Below the pieces are notes generated by a model, which was not told where the DNA came from, made no database searches, and was given only the letters and a program-made list of their open reading frames with translations. From Dietzia sp. JS16-p6b (GTDB lineage: Bacteria; Actinomycetota; Actinomycetes; Mycobacteriales; Mycobacteriaceae): 64,000 nucleotides of DNA. Below, one piece after another: positions 49,533 to 61,056 of this stretch. The translations under genes were made by a program, and so were the position numbers. The stretch covers positions 2,328,001-2,392,000 of the forward strand of contig NZ_CP024869.1 in NCBI RefSeq assembly GCF_003052165.1, written 5' to 3'. Within the stretch, counting starts at the first letter, position 1. Every line of letters starts with the position of its first letter.

Positions 49533-50172
49533 ACCCGACCTCCCTGATTTTTCCGGCGACAACCGGCCCGGGGTGGTTCACCAAATCTGCGTAGTGGACG
49601 GGGACGGCATCCATCTTCGGGACGTAGAAGAGGTCGACCTGGGCGTCGTCCTCGGCAACAGTGGACCATTCGCGGATGAAGGTGCCGTTTCGGCCAGCGC
49701 GGTAGTCGACCCATTCGGTCGAGTCGAGGTCAGCGAGGGTGTCGGCCAGCACGATGTTGGTCTCAAGGATCACCTCGACAGCTCCGGCCAGACCCTGCGA
49801 AGGCTCCTTGGTGTTGAGGTCGTTGTCCAGGTGGGATTGAAGGACGTGGCGCAGCCGGTCCTTGGATTCGGCGACGTTCTCCGGGTCGATGTCAATGGCG
49901 TAGATCGAGGCCAGGGCGCGGAGGAGCCGGTGTTCATATTGGAGAGTTGACCTGTATCTCTCCGAGGTGACGAAGGCCAGCTTGCGGATCAGGATCTCCT
50001 CGAGGAAGTTACCGGATCCGGCGGAGGGCTCGAAGAACTTCCGATCCGTATTGGTTGGATCGTCGGCGGAAGGGAACATATCCGTGACCAGGTCGAGCAT
50101 GGCGGTCACTTCTCGTGTGTGCGTGTAGACCTCCGCGAGGTCGCGCACCCGCTGCCGCGTCTTGATTTGCAT
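49513..50172 (-). CDS. small N6-DNA-methylase-like protein with motif I only
   Basis: A 219-residue protein starting like an HsdM-type methylase (TRQRVRDLAEVYTHTREVTAMLD) and holding a clean SAM motif, FFEPSAGSGNFLEEIL (motif at 48-56), followed by an acidic strand end IYAIDIDPEN. It lacks the NPPY catalytic motif and stops before the position where it would occur. The next gene has NPPY but a degenerate motif I, so the two may form one split enzyme. A good ribosome site (GAGGTGAAGG) precedes the ATG. It is the first gene of the restriction-like operon, 126 bases from the tRNA gene. Confidence 0.75.
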   Translation of the reverse strand: MQIKTRQRVRDLAEVYTHTREVTAMLDLVTDMFPSADDPTNTDRKFFEPSAGSGNFLEEILIRKLAFVTSERYRSTLQYEHRLLRALASIYAIDIDPENVAESKDRLRHVLQSHLDNDLNTKEPSQGLAGAVEVILETNIVLADTLADLDSTEWVDYRAGRNGTFIREWSTVAEDDAQVDLFYVPKMDAVPVHYADLVNHPGPVVAGKIREVGYEPAPI

Positions 50173-50312
50173 CCTTCACCTCGACTCACTACTGACCTGA
50201 CAGCAATTGTGGCATCCACTTTCGCCATGACCAGTCATGGCGACGATCGTTGTCTCCAAGCCACGTTGACTTACCAGTGACATGTAGAAGCTAGAGTCCC
50301 TCGGTCGCACTG

Positions 50313-50386
50313 TGCCCCCAGTCGGACTCGAACCGACACTGAAACGGTTTTAAGCCGTCTGCCTCTGCCAATTGGGCTATGGGGGC
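50313..50386 (-). tRNA. tRNA-Leu, anticodon TAA
   Basis: On the minus strand the acceptor arms GCCCCCA and TGGGGGC pair over 7 bp, the D stem pairs GCC with GGC, the anticodon loop is CTTAAAA (anticodon TAA), and the T arm is GTCGG-TTCGAGT-CCGAC. The variable loop is only about 5 bases, while leucine tRNAs usually have a long variable arm, so the amino-acid call rests on the anticodon. CCA is not fully encoded (CAC follows). The 3' end faces the accessory island. Confidence 0.85.
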
Positions 50387-50439
50387 TTGCCGGCCTCGCC
50401 GGAGCGGGGCCGGGTGGCGCGCAGGGCGCCGGGGCCGAA

Positions 50440-51444
50440 TCAACCGGCCAAGCGGGTCAGCACCGACATCGCGATGCCGTCCAGGATGTCTTTCTCACTC
50501 ACCGTGAGCTCGGACAACCCGGCACGCTCTGCCATCACATCACACAGCGCCTGGACCACGATGGAGCCCCCGCCGATCACATCCGCGCGGCCCGGGTGCA
50601 TCGGGCCCAGGCTGCGGCGTTCGGTCACTGAGGACGCCACCAGGCGGTCGCACACCTCGCGAATCCGGTCCAGCGGGATGACGCTGCCGTGGATCCGCTC
50701 GGGATCGTACTCCCCCAGCCCCTGCGCCAGCGCACTCAACGTGGTGAAAGTCCCCGCCACACCCACCCATCGAGTAGCGAGGCCCACCGGCACGTCGCCG
50801 GCCTCCGCCAGTGCGTCGGCGATGACGAACCAGGCCTCGGCGATCTCGGCGGCGGTGGGCGGATCAGAGTGCAGCACCCGCTCGGTGAGGCGAACGCAGC
50901 CCACGTCGAGGCTGCGGGCACCCAGGATCTGTACCTGACCACGCACGATCTCGCCAACCACGATCTCCGTGGACCCACCGCCGAGGTCGGTCACCACGAA
51001 CGGTCCGTCGGACGGGTCGAGGTCGATCACCCCGCCAGCGAAGGTCAGCTCAGCCTCGGTCTGCCCACTGATCACCTCGGCCACCGCGCCCGGGAAGTGC
51101 TTACCGAGCACCTCGGCGGTCATGTCGAAGAACTCGTCTTTGTTGCTGGCATCCCGAGTGGCGGAGGTCGCGACCATCCGCACGGACTGCACGCCGAGTT
51201 CGGCCATCGTGGCCGCGTAGTCGGTGAGCGCGGTGCGACACCTGGAGATCGCTTCGGTCGAGAGCCTGCCGGTGGCGTCGACGCCCTCCCCTAGCCGAAT
51301 GATGCGCATCTCGCGGTGGACGTCGGCGAGCCCGGGCTGACCGCGCACGCCCTCGGCGACGAGCAGTCGGATGGAGTTGGTGCCGCAGTCCACGGCTCCG
51401 ACTCGCACCGCGCCAGAACCAGCAGAGCCAGCAACCGCGGTCAC
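50440..51444 (-). CDS. ppx: exopolyphosphatase / pppGpp phosphatase (Ppx/GppA family)
   Basis: A 334-residue ASKHA-fold phosphatase. The two phosphate loops are visible: VGAVDCGTNSIRLLV at the start and VVTDLGGGSTEIVVGE in the middle, with EVISGQTEAELTF between and the conserved VIGGGSIVVQAL near the end. The family removes terminal phosphate from polyphosphate and can act on pppGpp. The length is that of the short, single-fold actinobacterial form. The GTG start overlaps the stop of the DUF501 gene (GTGA), so it is the last gene of an operon with the FtsB-like and DUF501 genes, a common order downstream of eno. Confidence 0.92.
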   Translation of the reverse strand: MTAVAGSAGSGAVRVGAVDCGTNSIRLLVAEGVRGQPGLADVHREMRIIRLGEGVDATGRLSTEAISRCRTALTDYAATMAELGVQSVRMVATSATRDASNKDEFFDMTAEVLGKHFPGAVAEVISGQTEAELTFAGGVIDLDPSDGPFVVTDLGGGSTEIVVGEIVRGQVQILGARSLDVGCVRLTERVLHSDPPTAAEIAEAWFVIADALAEAGDVPVGLATRWVGVAGTFTTLSALAQGLGEYDPERIHGSVIPLDRIREVCDRLVASSVTERRSLGPMHPGRADVIGGGSIVVQALCDVMAERAGLSELTVSEKDILDGIAMSVLTRLAG

Positions 51445-51992
51445 TCCTGCTCCTGCGCGTAGTAGTCCGGCACGCCCAGCTCCTCGGGCGTGGGCCAGTC
51501 CTCGGGCAGCGCGGTACCGCGCAGTCCGGCCTCGCAGGCCAGCGCCACGGACTCGTCGCCCAACCACACCACGCCGGGCCCCTCGGCCAACGCGTAGGCC
51601 ATCAGCACGTGCAGGCACTTGACCCGCTCGGGCATCCCGCCACCGGAGAAGTCCGTCCCGAGGTCCTCGATCTCATTGCGCTGCTCGAGATACCGCTCGT
51701 GCGCCTGGGTGTAGTTCAGCGCCATCTCGGGGTCGGAGGTCAGCCTCGTCGTCATCCCCCTCATGATCCCCGCGGACTCCTGCCGACTCGCCTCGGCGGT
51801 GAGCCGCGGATCGGTGAGGTAGTACAGCGTCGGGAACGGGGTGCCGTCCTCCAACCGCGGCGCGGTCTTGACCACCCCGGGCCTGCCGTCTGGGCTGCGG
51901 TAGGACACCTCCAGCACCCCGCGCGGCCGCCGGCCCAGCTGGGCCTCGATCGCGTCGAGATCGTCACTGGACACGCTGTGTTCGGCGCTCAC
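51441..51992 (-). CDS. DUF501 family protein
   Basis: A 183-residue cytoplasmic protein of unknown function. It shows the family marks QLGRRPRGVLEVSYR, TPFPTLYYLTDPRL, and FSGGGMPERVKCLHVLMAYAL. No catalytic motif can be assigned. The GTG start overlaps the stop of the upstream septation-type gene and its own stop overlaps the ppx start, so all three are translationally coupled. The conserved position between a divisome gene and ppx is widespread in actinobacteria, but I know of no proven role. Confidence 0.9.
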   Translation of the reverse strand: MSAEHSVSSDDLDAIEAQLGRRPRGVLEVSYRSPDGRPGVVKTAPRLEDGTPFPTLYYLTDPRLTAEASRQESAGIMRGMTTRLTSDPEMALNYTQAHERYLEQRNEIEDLGTDFSGGGMPERVKCLHVLMAYALAEGPGVVWLGDESVALACEAGLRGTALPEDWPTPEELGVPDYYAQEQE

Positions 51993-52864
51993 GCTGGGGG
52001 GTCCTCCTGTGGTTGCTGGGGCGCATCGGCGCCATCGGGTGCCTCGCCGCCCGGGGAGTCGACGCCGAGATGCCCGCGCCGGGGATCGACCGGAACGGCC
52101 GGGGTGTCGGGGCCGCCGGGGATGCTGGTGCCCTCGAGGACCGACGTTCCCCCCGGCAGGCTCGAGTTCTCCGGGTAGACGGGATCGGCGGGCACGGAGA
52201 TGGAGTCCCACACCCGCGTCTGCCACGGCAGCGCCGCCAACTCGGCCGCCCGCTGCTCGGCCGCCGCCTGCTCCACCGGATCCACCGGGCTCACCCGGTA
52301 CGGGGTCTCCCCCGGCTTGACGGCGCCGAAGCGGATGCGGGCCTGCTGCTCGATGTACGCCGGATCGGCGAGCAGCTGCTCCTCGGCCTCGAGCTCGGCG
52401 ATCGTGGCCTCCAGCGCCGCCCGCTCCTGCGCCACCGCCTTCTCGTCCGAGAGGAACTGATAGTGATTGCGCAGGGGAAACGACACCGTCACCAGCAGGA
52501 TGATGGCGACGACGGCGAGGAGACCGATCCGCCGAGGCGTGTAGTTCCGCGGGCCCAGCACCGTGTCCGAGAGATCGGTCCGCGTTTTGAGCCGGTGGGC
52601 CTCCGGATGCGCGGTCGAGCCGACCCGCTTCGAACGGGCCGAGGCGGGCACCGGCCGGTCCCGCTCCCGGCTCGGCGTGCGCCGCTGGGGAGTCTGCCGG
52701 CGGGCGGGGTCGGCGGTGGACTCGCCGCGCGTGCGACCCCGCTGCGGTGCCCGGCGGATGGGCCCCGACGCCTCCCCCGGCCGCCGGGACGACGCGCGAT
52801 CGCGACCGTCGCCCCGGCGATCCGGCGAGCCCCGTCGATCAGAAGGGCGTGGTGGGCGAGCCAT
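51989..52864 (-). CDS. FtsB/DivIC-type septum formation initiator protein
   Basis: A 291-residue single-pass membrane protein. Residues 1-105 are Arg/Pro-rich, basic and probably disordered in the cytoplasm. One hydrophobic helix follows (RIGLLAVVAIILLVTVSFPL, about 112-131), then a short coiled coil (AQERAALEATIAELEAEEQ) and the family segment ARIRFGAVKPGETPYRV outside the membrane. The C-terminal 90 residues are Pro/Gly-rich. By family it bridges divisome proteins at the septum. The ATG has GAGGAGGG upstream. It follows eno by 83 bases on the same strand. Confidence 0.9.
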   Translation of the reverse strand: MARPPRPSDRRGSPDRRGDGRDRASSRRPGEASGPIRRAPQRGRTRGESTADPARRQTPQRRTPSRERDRPVPASARSKRVGSTAHPEAHRLKTRTDLSDTVLGPRNYTPRRIGLLAVVAIILLVTVSFPLRNHYQFLSDEKAVAQERAALEATIAELEAEEQLLADPAYIEQQARIRFGAVKPGETPYRVSPVDPVEQAAAEQRAAELAALPWQTRVWDSISVPADPVYPENSSLPGGTSVLEGTSIPGGPDTPAVPVDPRRGHLGVDSPGGEAPDGADAPQQPQEDPPA

Positions 52865-52947
52865 GAGCCCTCCTCTCGACTACCTAGCTGACCGGATTGG
52901 CCTCGTGGGACTGTGCGTGCTGTGCCCGAGTGGCGTCGCTGCCTGGA

Positions 52948-55465
<2,518 letters not shown>

Positions 55466-55710
55466 CACCCCGCAACCAGGATTCCGACCGCGGCGGGCCC
55501 GTGTCGTCGTCATCGGACCTTTTTTGTCCCCAACCCGCGGCCTCACGCCGGCCCCGACGTGCACCCCGGCGGCCCGGCGGGGTGAGCACCAGCCGACGCC
55601 GGTGGTGACGTACCCGCCCCCTACAGTGAGCCCGACCCCGCCAGGACGATCCAGGAGAACGCTGTGGACTCGCTCGCCCTCGTCACCGCCCGAGACCGGG
55701 CAGCACTCTG

Positions 55711-57480
55711 ATGGCGACCCGGTCCTCGCGCTCAACGACCAAGAAGCGCAAGCCCAGCGCCAAGCGGACTAAGTCCGCCAAGAAGCCCAGCGCAGCGACG
55801 GCCGTCCCCACCATCCCTCCCGGCCAGCGGGTATGGCTGCTTGAGCTCCCCTGGGGAGGGCTGGGCGGCGGGACACCAGCCGGGGTGACCTACTACAAGT
55901 CGCTCACCGCCCACGCCTACGTCGGTACCGCCCTGCCGAGCCCACTGGAGCCCTACGCCAGCAAGCCCTACTCCTACCTGCGGTGGCTGGAGGACGAGCT
56001 CAACGGCAGCGAGGGCCCGGGCGCGACCGCCGCACCCATGACGCTGCGCCCGGAGCAACGCGCGGACGTGGACGCGATCGTCGCGGCCGCCGAGCGCGGG
56101 TTTTGGCAGGTCCACCTGGCCAATGATGTGGGCACCGGCAAGACCCTGGTGGCGGTGGCGGCGGCGAAGGCCATCGCGAAGCTGCGCGGCGGGCGCACCA
56201 TCCTGGTGACGGTGGACCGGCCGGCGCGCATCACCATCCCGTCGTGGCGGCGCACCATCGCCGCGCTCACACAAGACGACCGGGGCGACGACGACCTGCG
56301 CTGGATCATCATGTCCTCCGACAGCCTGGGCAAACTCATGGCCCGGAACGGGCGCCCTCGCCTCAAGGTCGACGTCGCGGTGATCGACGAGGCCCACCAG
56401 TTCCGGCACGCCAGCAAGCGCACCAGCTACATGCGGCGACTGACCCGAATGGACGGCCCTCACGAGAAGGCCCCGTTCGTGCTGACGATCACCGCCACCC
56501 CTGGCCATCACCCGGGCGAATGGGGTTACCTGTCGTCGCTGTTCGCGCAGGTCCACGGCGATCCCCCGGCCGCGTGGTCGGACTTCGGCCGGGCCTTGGC
56601 CGAGCGGGGTATGCCCCTGGAGACCTCGTACGGCAAGTGGACGTGGGACGCCGAGGCCAAGGAGTCGTTACCCCTGCAGCAGGCCGCGATTGGCGACGCA
56701 CGCGACATGCTGCTGAAGCACGATCCGCCGCTGATGCTCACCCGGTCGGCGCCGTGGGGGCCTCCACCGTTCGACGTGGACCTGGTGGAGCTGACCCCGG
56801 ACCAGTGGCGGGCCTACGAGCTGGAGTGGGGCGACTTCCAGCGGGAGATGCAGCTCGCCAGGACGGGCAACAACGTCGCTCGCGGGCTGGCTGCGCTGGT
56901 GCGGCTGCGCCAGAAGGCGTCGATGATCCGGGTCGAGCACACCGTGGCGGCGGCCAAGGCCGAACTCTCGCGCGGCTACCAGGTGTTGGTCGCCACCGAG
57001 ATGGTGTCCACGGCCGCGCACCCGGTGGCCGAACTGCTCGAGGCCGACGGGATCCCGGTCGCACGGATCTACGGCTCGAACCCGCAGGCCGAGTCCGAGC
57101 GGATGCGGTTCCAGCGAGGCGAGGCGCCGGTGGTGGTGTTCAACACGCCCACCGCGATCAACCTGCAGGCGCGCGAGCAGTTCGCCGACGGCACGTTCGC
57201 GACCGACACCCCGCGGAGAGGCTTCTTCCACCAGGCCCGCTACTCGGGGCTCCTGGCCGAACAGACGATGGGCCGCGCGCACCGGAATCATCAGGTGTGC
57301 GCCTGGTCGCTCCTGGCGGCGGCCGGCACGATCGAGGAGCGAGCGGGGACGGTGATGCTGTCCCGGCTCATCGCCTCGGCGACCAGCACCGACGCGGACG
57401 CCTCCACCTTCTCCGAGGTGGCCCGGGTGTTCGGGATCGACTGGATCCCCGCCGTCCGGCTGGCGGACGAACTCGGCTGA
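55711..57480 (+). CDS. SF2 DEAD/DEAH-type helicase with basic N-terminal tail
   Basis: A 589-residue helicase-like ATPase. Residues 1-30 are Lys/Ser/Arg-rich. Walker A is NDVGTGKTLVAV (141-145), motif II is VAVIDEAHQF (about 226), motif III-like LTITATPG, and motif VI-like AEQTMGRAHRNHQ. The middle section resembles phage and mobile-element helicases of actinobacteria rather than a house-keeping enzyme; this is an impression from sequence style. It may belong with the NERD gene upstream on the same strand (245-base gap). No nuclease domain is seen in it. Confidence 0.8.
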   Translation: MATRSSRSTTKKRKPSAKRTKSAKKPSAATAVPTIPPGQRVWLLELPWGGLGGGTPAGVTYYKSLTAHAYVGTALPSPLEPYASKPYSYLRWLEDELNGSEGPGATAAPMTLRPEQRADVDAIVAAAERGFWQVHLANDVGTGKTLVAVAAAKAIAKLRGGRTILVTVDRPARITIPSWRRTIAALTQDDRGDDDLRWIIMSSDSLGKLMARNGRPRLKVDVAVIDEAHQFRHASKRTSYMRRLTRMDGPHEKAPFVLTITATPGHHPGEWGYLSSLFAQVHGDPPAAWSDFGRALAERGMPLETSYGKWTWDAEAKESLPLQQAAIGDARDMLLKHDPPLMLTRSAPWGPPPFDVDLVELTPDQWRAYELEWGDFQREMQLARTGNNVARGLAALVRLRQKASMIRVEHTVAAAKAELSRGYQVLVATEMVSTAAHPVAELLEADGIPVARIYGSNPQAESERMRFQRGEAPVVVFNTPTAINLQAREQFADGTFATDTPRRGFFHQARYSGLLAEQTMGRAHRNHQVCAWSLLAAAGTIEERAGTVMLSRLIASATSTDADASTFSEVARVFGIDWIPAVRLADELG

Positions 57481-57644
57481 CTGAGACCGGCGCCCACCGC
57501 CTCGAGACCGGGGACCACCCGGGGCCGCATTCGCTCGGGCACGTCGCACACGGTTCGCGTGGTGAACGTGGCCGCACTGGTGCCGGCGCGGGCCGAGGGG
57601 GCAGACCCCTCCCCTCGCAGGTCCCGCGATCCGAGCCGGAGCCC

Positions 57645-58139
57645 TCACCGCTGCCGTGTCGGGCCTCCCAGGATGCGCCGGGTCGACGGCGCGAACACCA
57701 GGAGCAGGTTCGCCACACTCAGGAGCCCGAACCCCCACCAGAACCCGTAGAACATCGCCCGCTGGTCGCCGGGGAGTCCCGCGACGGGAGTCCACAGGAA
57801 CGCGATCTCCCCCGCCATCCAGACGAGGTGGCCCAGCGTCACGATCAGCGCGAAGTACCACTGCCACGGAGAGGGGGACTCGCGGCGACCGCGTGCGCGC
57901 ACCCCGCGGACCAGCAGCGCCGTGACCGCCGCCCCGGCGACGCCGAGGAGTGCGAGGATGATTCCCGGCAGGAGGAAGTCGGCGAACGGCGTGTTCCGCA
58001 GGATCGCCGGATCGAATCCGAGGCCCGACCCGTCCGGCGCGAGGAACAGCCCGGGCCCGCCCCCGAGTGCCGACAGCGTCCAGATCGCGATCCCGGCGGT
58101 CAGCGAGTACGCGGCCCATGGGCGTCCGACCTTCATCAC
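57645..58139 (-). CDS. small four-helix membrane protein
   Basis: A 164-residue integral membrane protein with four hydrophobic segments (WAAYSLTAGIAIWTLSALGG; FLLPGIILALLGVAGAAVTAL; YFALIVTLGHLVWMAGEIAFL; FYGFWWGFGLLSVANLLLVF). I do not recognise the family. Two adjacent ATG codons start the frame, preceded by AGGA. It stands alone between two longer genes on the minus strand side. Confidence 0.7.
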   Translation of the reverse strand: MMKVGRPWAAYSLTAGIAIWTLSALGGGPGLFLAPDGSGLGFDPAILRNTPFADFLLPGIILALLGVAGAAVTALLVRGVRARGRRESPSPWQWYFALIVTLGHLVWMAGEIAFLWTPVAGLPGDQRAMFYGFWWGFGLLSVANLLLVFAPSTRRILGGPTRQR

Positions 58140-58333
58140 GGTGCTCCTTTCCCGAGGTGGCGCGCGGTGCCCGTCGACCTCCGCTCGAGTTCCCGGTCCC
58201 GATTCCCGCGCCTCGGCCCCCCGCGGTCACGGGGAGCATCCCGCTGGGTTCATTGTGCTCCACGCCGCCGGCCTGGTCGACGAAATGTGTGTCGACGGGA
58301 ACGTGTCGAGACCGGGGCCCTGCGGACAACACG

Positions 58334-59794
58334 TCATCCGTCCGGCGTGGGGCGCCTGGCGTGCTCGTCGCGCCGCCGCCGGGAGCGTGACGACATGACC
58401 ACCCGGAGCAACCACAGCCCGACCCCGGCGAGTAGGAGCAGCGCCGCGACCCGGTAGTCCTCCGCCGGCCGACCCGACCACGGCGATGCCAGGAACACGC
58501 AGCTGAGCAGGCCCGCTACGGGGATCACCGTCGGCGCCCGGAAATGCCGATGCTCCACGGGACTGCGGCGCAGCACGAGGACGGCGCAGTTGGTCACCGC
58601 GAACACCGCCAGGAGCAGCAGGGAGGTGGTGCCACCGAGCGAGGCCAGGTCGACCCCCGCGATGAGGAGCACGGCGAGCAGCGTGGTCACGCAGATCGCC
58701 ACCCAGGGAGTGCGACGGCCGGGCAGCACCCTGCCGAGCAGGGAGGGCAAGACCTTCTCCCCCGCCATGCCGTAGAGCAACCGAGAGGCCATGAGCATGT
58801 TGATCAGGGCCGAGTTGGCCACGGCGGCCATGGTGATGAGCGCGAAGATCCACAGGGGGAACGCCGGCGCCCCCACCGCCACCACCGTGAGCAGCGGTGT
58901 CTCGCCCGAACCCAGGACCTCCGGCGGCACCACGGACACCGACACCGCCACCACCAGCAGGTAGATCACCCCGGTGATCGCCAACCCGGCGAACATGATC
59001 CGGGGGAAGACGCGCGCGGGATCCCGGGTCTCCTCCGCCATGTTCACCGAGTCCTCGAATCCGACGAAGGCGAAGAAGGCCAGGGCGGTGGCGGCGGTGA
59101 TCGAGCGCACCGGGCTCTCCCCCGGCGAGGTCTCCACCTGGGTGAGCCGCGACAGATCGCCGTGGCCGTGCGAGAGCGCCCAGACCCCGATCCCGATCAC
59201 CAGCAGCAACCCTGAGACCTCGATCGCGGTGAGCACGACGTTGAGCCGGACCGATTCCGAGATCCCGCGCAGGTTGATCGCTGCCACCGCGAGGATGAAC
59301 GCCAGCGCGATCCCCACCAGCAGCCCGTTCCCGGTCACCGAGTCCAGCCAGGAGAGCTGGCCCCCTCCGACGCCGTGGGCCTGCTCGGCCACGCGGACGT
59401 GGTCGGGGAGCCCGTCCGCGGGGATGACCTGGGTGAGATTCCCGGCGAACGCGAGCGCGGCCGAGGCGGCGGACGTGAGGCCCGAGGCCATCACGGCGAA
59501 GGTCACGAGGTACGTGAGCGCCTGCACCCGGAACGCGCGGTGCGCGTAGGCCGCCGCCCCGCCGGCAGTGGGGTACTTGGTGACCAGCTCGAGGTAGCTC
59601 GCGGCGGTGAGGACCGCCACGCCGAAGGCCAGGAGGAAGGTCAACCACGCCACCCCGCCGACCTGCGCCGCGACCTTGCCGGTGAGCGCGTAGACCCCGG
59701 TGCCCAGGATGTCGCCCACTATGAACACCAGAAGCAGGCCGGGTCCCATCACGCGGCGCAGCGCCGGCTGGCCTCCCGCCCCCGTGCGTTCCAT
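58334..59794 (-). CDS. APC-family amino acid permease
   Basis: A 486-residue transporter with about 12 hydrophobic helices. The first helix holds the APC unwound motif (VGDILGTGVYALTGKVA) and later ones FFAFVGFEDSVNMAEETRDP and NSALINMLMASRLLYGMA, typical of amino acid/polyamine permeases that exchange or symport substrate across the inner membrane. The short C-terminal tail is very basic. The substrate is not determinable. No neighbouring catabolic gene is present. Confidence 0.9.
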   Translation of the reverse strand: MERTGAGGQPALRRVMGPGLLLVFIVGDILGTGVYALTGKVAAQVGGVAWLTFLLAFGVAVLTAASYLELVTKYPTAGGAAAYAHRAFRVQALTYLVTFAVMASGLTSAASAALAFAGNLTQVIPADGLPDHVRVAEQAHGVGGGQLSWLDSVTGNGLLVGIALAFILAVAAINLRGISESVRLNVVLTAIEVSGLLLVIGIGVWALSHGHGDLSRLTQVETSPGESPVRSITAATALAFFAFVGFEDSVNMAEETRDPARVFPRIMFAGLAITGVIYLLVVAVSVSVVPPEVLGSGETPLLTVVAVGAPAFPLWIFALITMAAVANSALINMLMASRLLYGMAGEKVLPSLLGRVLPGRRTPWVAICVTTLLAVLLIAGVDLASLGGTTSLLLLAVFAVTNCAVLVLRRSPVEHRHFRAPTVIPVAGLLSCVFLASPWSGRPAEDYRVAALLLLAGVGLWLLRVVMSSRSRRRRDEHARRPTPDG

Positions 59795-59990
59795 CCGCGT
59801 CCCTCTGTCCGCGCTCCGAGCCGACCCCGCCGCGGCTGCGCCCGGGTCGGGGCCGGCAGGTCTCGCAAGAATGGCACGGCAACGGCCCGCCCACCAGCCG
59901 TTCTCCGATCGCCGACCCGAGCCGGCCCTTGACCGCCGTCGTCCACACAGGTTGGCTCACGAGCAACCCCCACCACGGACAGGACCCGCC

Positions 59991-60968
59991 ATGACGACCT
60001 CGGTTCCCGCCGACACCCATCCGCTCGGGACGGCGGGCCGGTATGCCTCGCGCCGCGTCCCCACCGCGGGCCCGGACGACACCGTGGGCCACGTGCTGGA
60101 GGGGCTTCGCGGCGGGGACGTCGACAGCGCCGCGGTGGTCGCGATCCTCGAGGGCGAGCGGCTGCTCGGACTGGTGACGATCGAGCGGCTCCTCCGCTCC
60201 CCGGACGACACGCGGGCGGGCGCGATCATGGACACCGCTCCCCCGGTGGTGGCCCCGACCGCCGTGCAGGAGCAGGCGGCGTGGCGCGCCGTCCAACACG
60301 GCGAACCGACCCTGGCGGTCGTCGACGACGGCCGGTTCGTCGGTCTCGTGCCCGCGACCGCGCTGCTCGGGGTCCTGCTCGCGGAACACGATGAGGACCT
60401 CGTCCGCCTGGGCGGGTTCCTCAAGTCCGCCTCCCCCGCCCAGACCACCACGGTCGAGCCGGTGCTGCAGCGCCTGTGGCACCGGCTTCCGTGGCTGGTG
60501 GTCGGGTTGGTCGGGGCCCTGCTCGCCGCGGGAGTGGTGGGCGGCTTCGAGGCCGTGCTCGCCGAGCACGTCCTCATCGCGTTCTTCGTCCCCGGCGTGG
60601 TCTACCTCGCCGACGCGATCGGGACCCAGACCGAGGCGCTCGTCATCCGCGGACTCTCGCTGGGGGTCGGGATACGTCAGGTGGCAGGGCGCGAGATCCT
60701 CACCGGGATCCTCCTGGGGCTCGTCCTCGGCGTAGTGTCCCTGGTCCTGGTGGGTGTGATCTGGCAGGACTGGTCGGTGGCGCTGGCGGTCGCCCTCGCG
60801 CTGCTCGCCGCCGCCTCACTGGCCACGGTCATCGCGCTGGTGCTGCCGTGGCTCATCGACAGGGTCGGCAAAGACCCCGCCTTCGGCTCGGGCCCCCTCG
60901 CCACGGTGCTGCAGGACATCATCACGGTCACGATCTACCTCGCGGTGGCGTCCGTCCTCGTGGTGTGA
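59991..60968 (+). CDS. MgtE-type magnesium transporter with CBS domains
   Basis: A 325-residue protein. Residues 1-135 form a CBS pair (DDTVGHVLEGLRGGDVDSAA; AVVDDGRFVGLVPATALLGV). Residues 155-325 hold five or so membrane helices with the MgtE signature FFVPGVVYLADAIGTQTEAL and the pore-end segment VLQDIITVTIYLAVA. The usual N-terminal superhelical domain of MgtE is missing, so Mg sensing would rely on the CBS pair. The ATG at 59991 has AGGA just upstream; the longer frame is not conserved-looking. It is divergent from the permease gene and convergent with the hydrolase gene. Confidence 0.87.
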   Translation: MTTSVPADTHPLGTAGRYASRRVPTAGPDDTVGHVLEGLRGGDVDSAAVVAILEGERLLGLVTIERLLRSPDDTRAGAIMDTAPPVVAPTAVQEQAAWRAVQHGEPTLAVVDDGRFVGLVPATALLGVLLAEHDEDLVRLGGFLKSASPAQTTTVEPVLQRLWHRLPWLVVGLVGALLAAGVVGGFEAVLAEHVLIAFFVPGVVYLADAIGTQTEALVIRGLSLGVGIRQVAGREILTGILLGLVLGVVSLVLVGVIWQDWSVALAVALALLAAASLATVIALVLPWLIDRVGKDPAFGSGPLATVLQDIITVTIYLAVASVLVV

Positions 60969-60972
60969 CACG

Positions 60973-61052
60973 CCCCGTGGGTCACGGGCCCCGTGGGTCA
61001 CGGGCCCCGTGGGTCACGGGCCGGGTGGGTGACGGGCCGGGTGGGTGACGGG
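60973..61052. repeat. five tandem 16-bp units between convergent genes
   Basis: Three exact copies of CCCCGTGGGTCACGGG (60973-61020) are followed by two identical variant copies CCGGGTGGGTGACGGG (61021-61052). The first type contains the inverted repeat CCGTG-GGT-CACGG. The array fills almost the whole gap between the mgtE stop and the hydrolase stop, so it may act as a bidirectional terminator. Confidence 0.9.
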
Positions 61053-61056
61053 CGGG

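Noticed and set aside
50313-50386. A confirmed attachment site with direct repeats for island integration
   Set aside because: I could not find a repeat of the tRNA 3' end near the left edge, and no integrase gene or remnant is visible.
60973-61052. CRISPR array
   Set aside because: Units are 16 bp, directly abutting, with no spacers and no cas genes.
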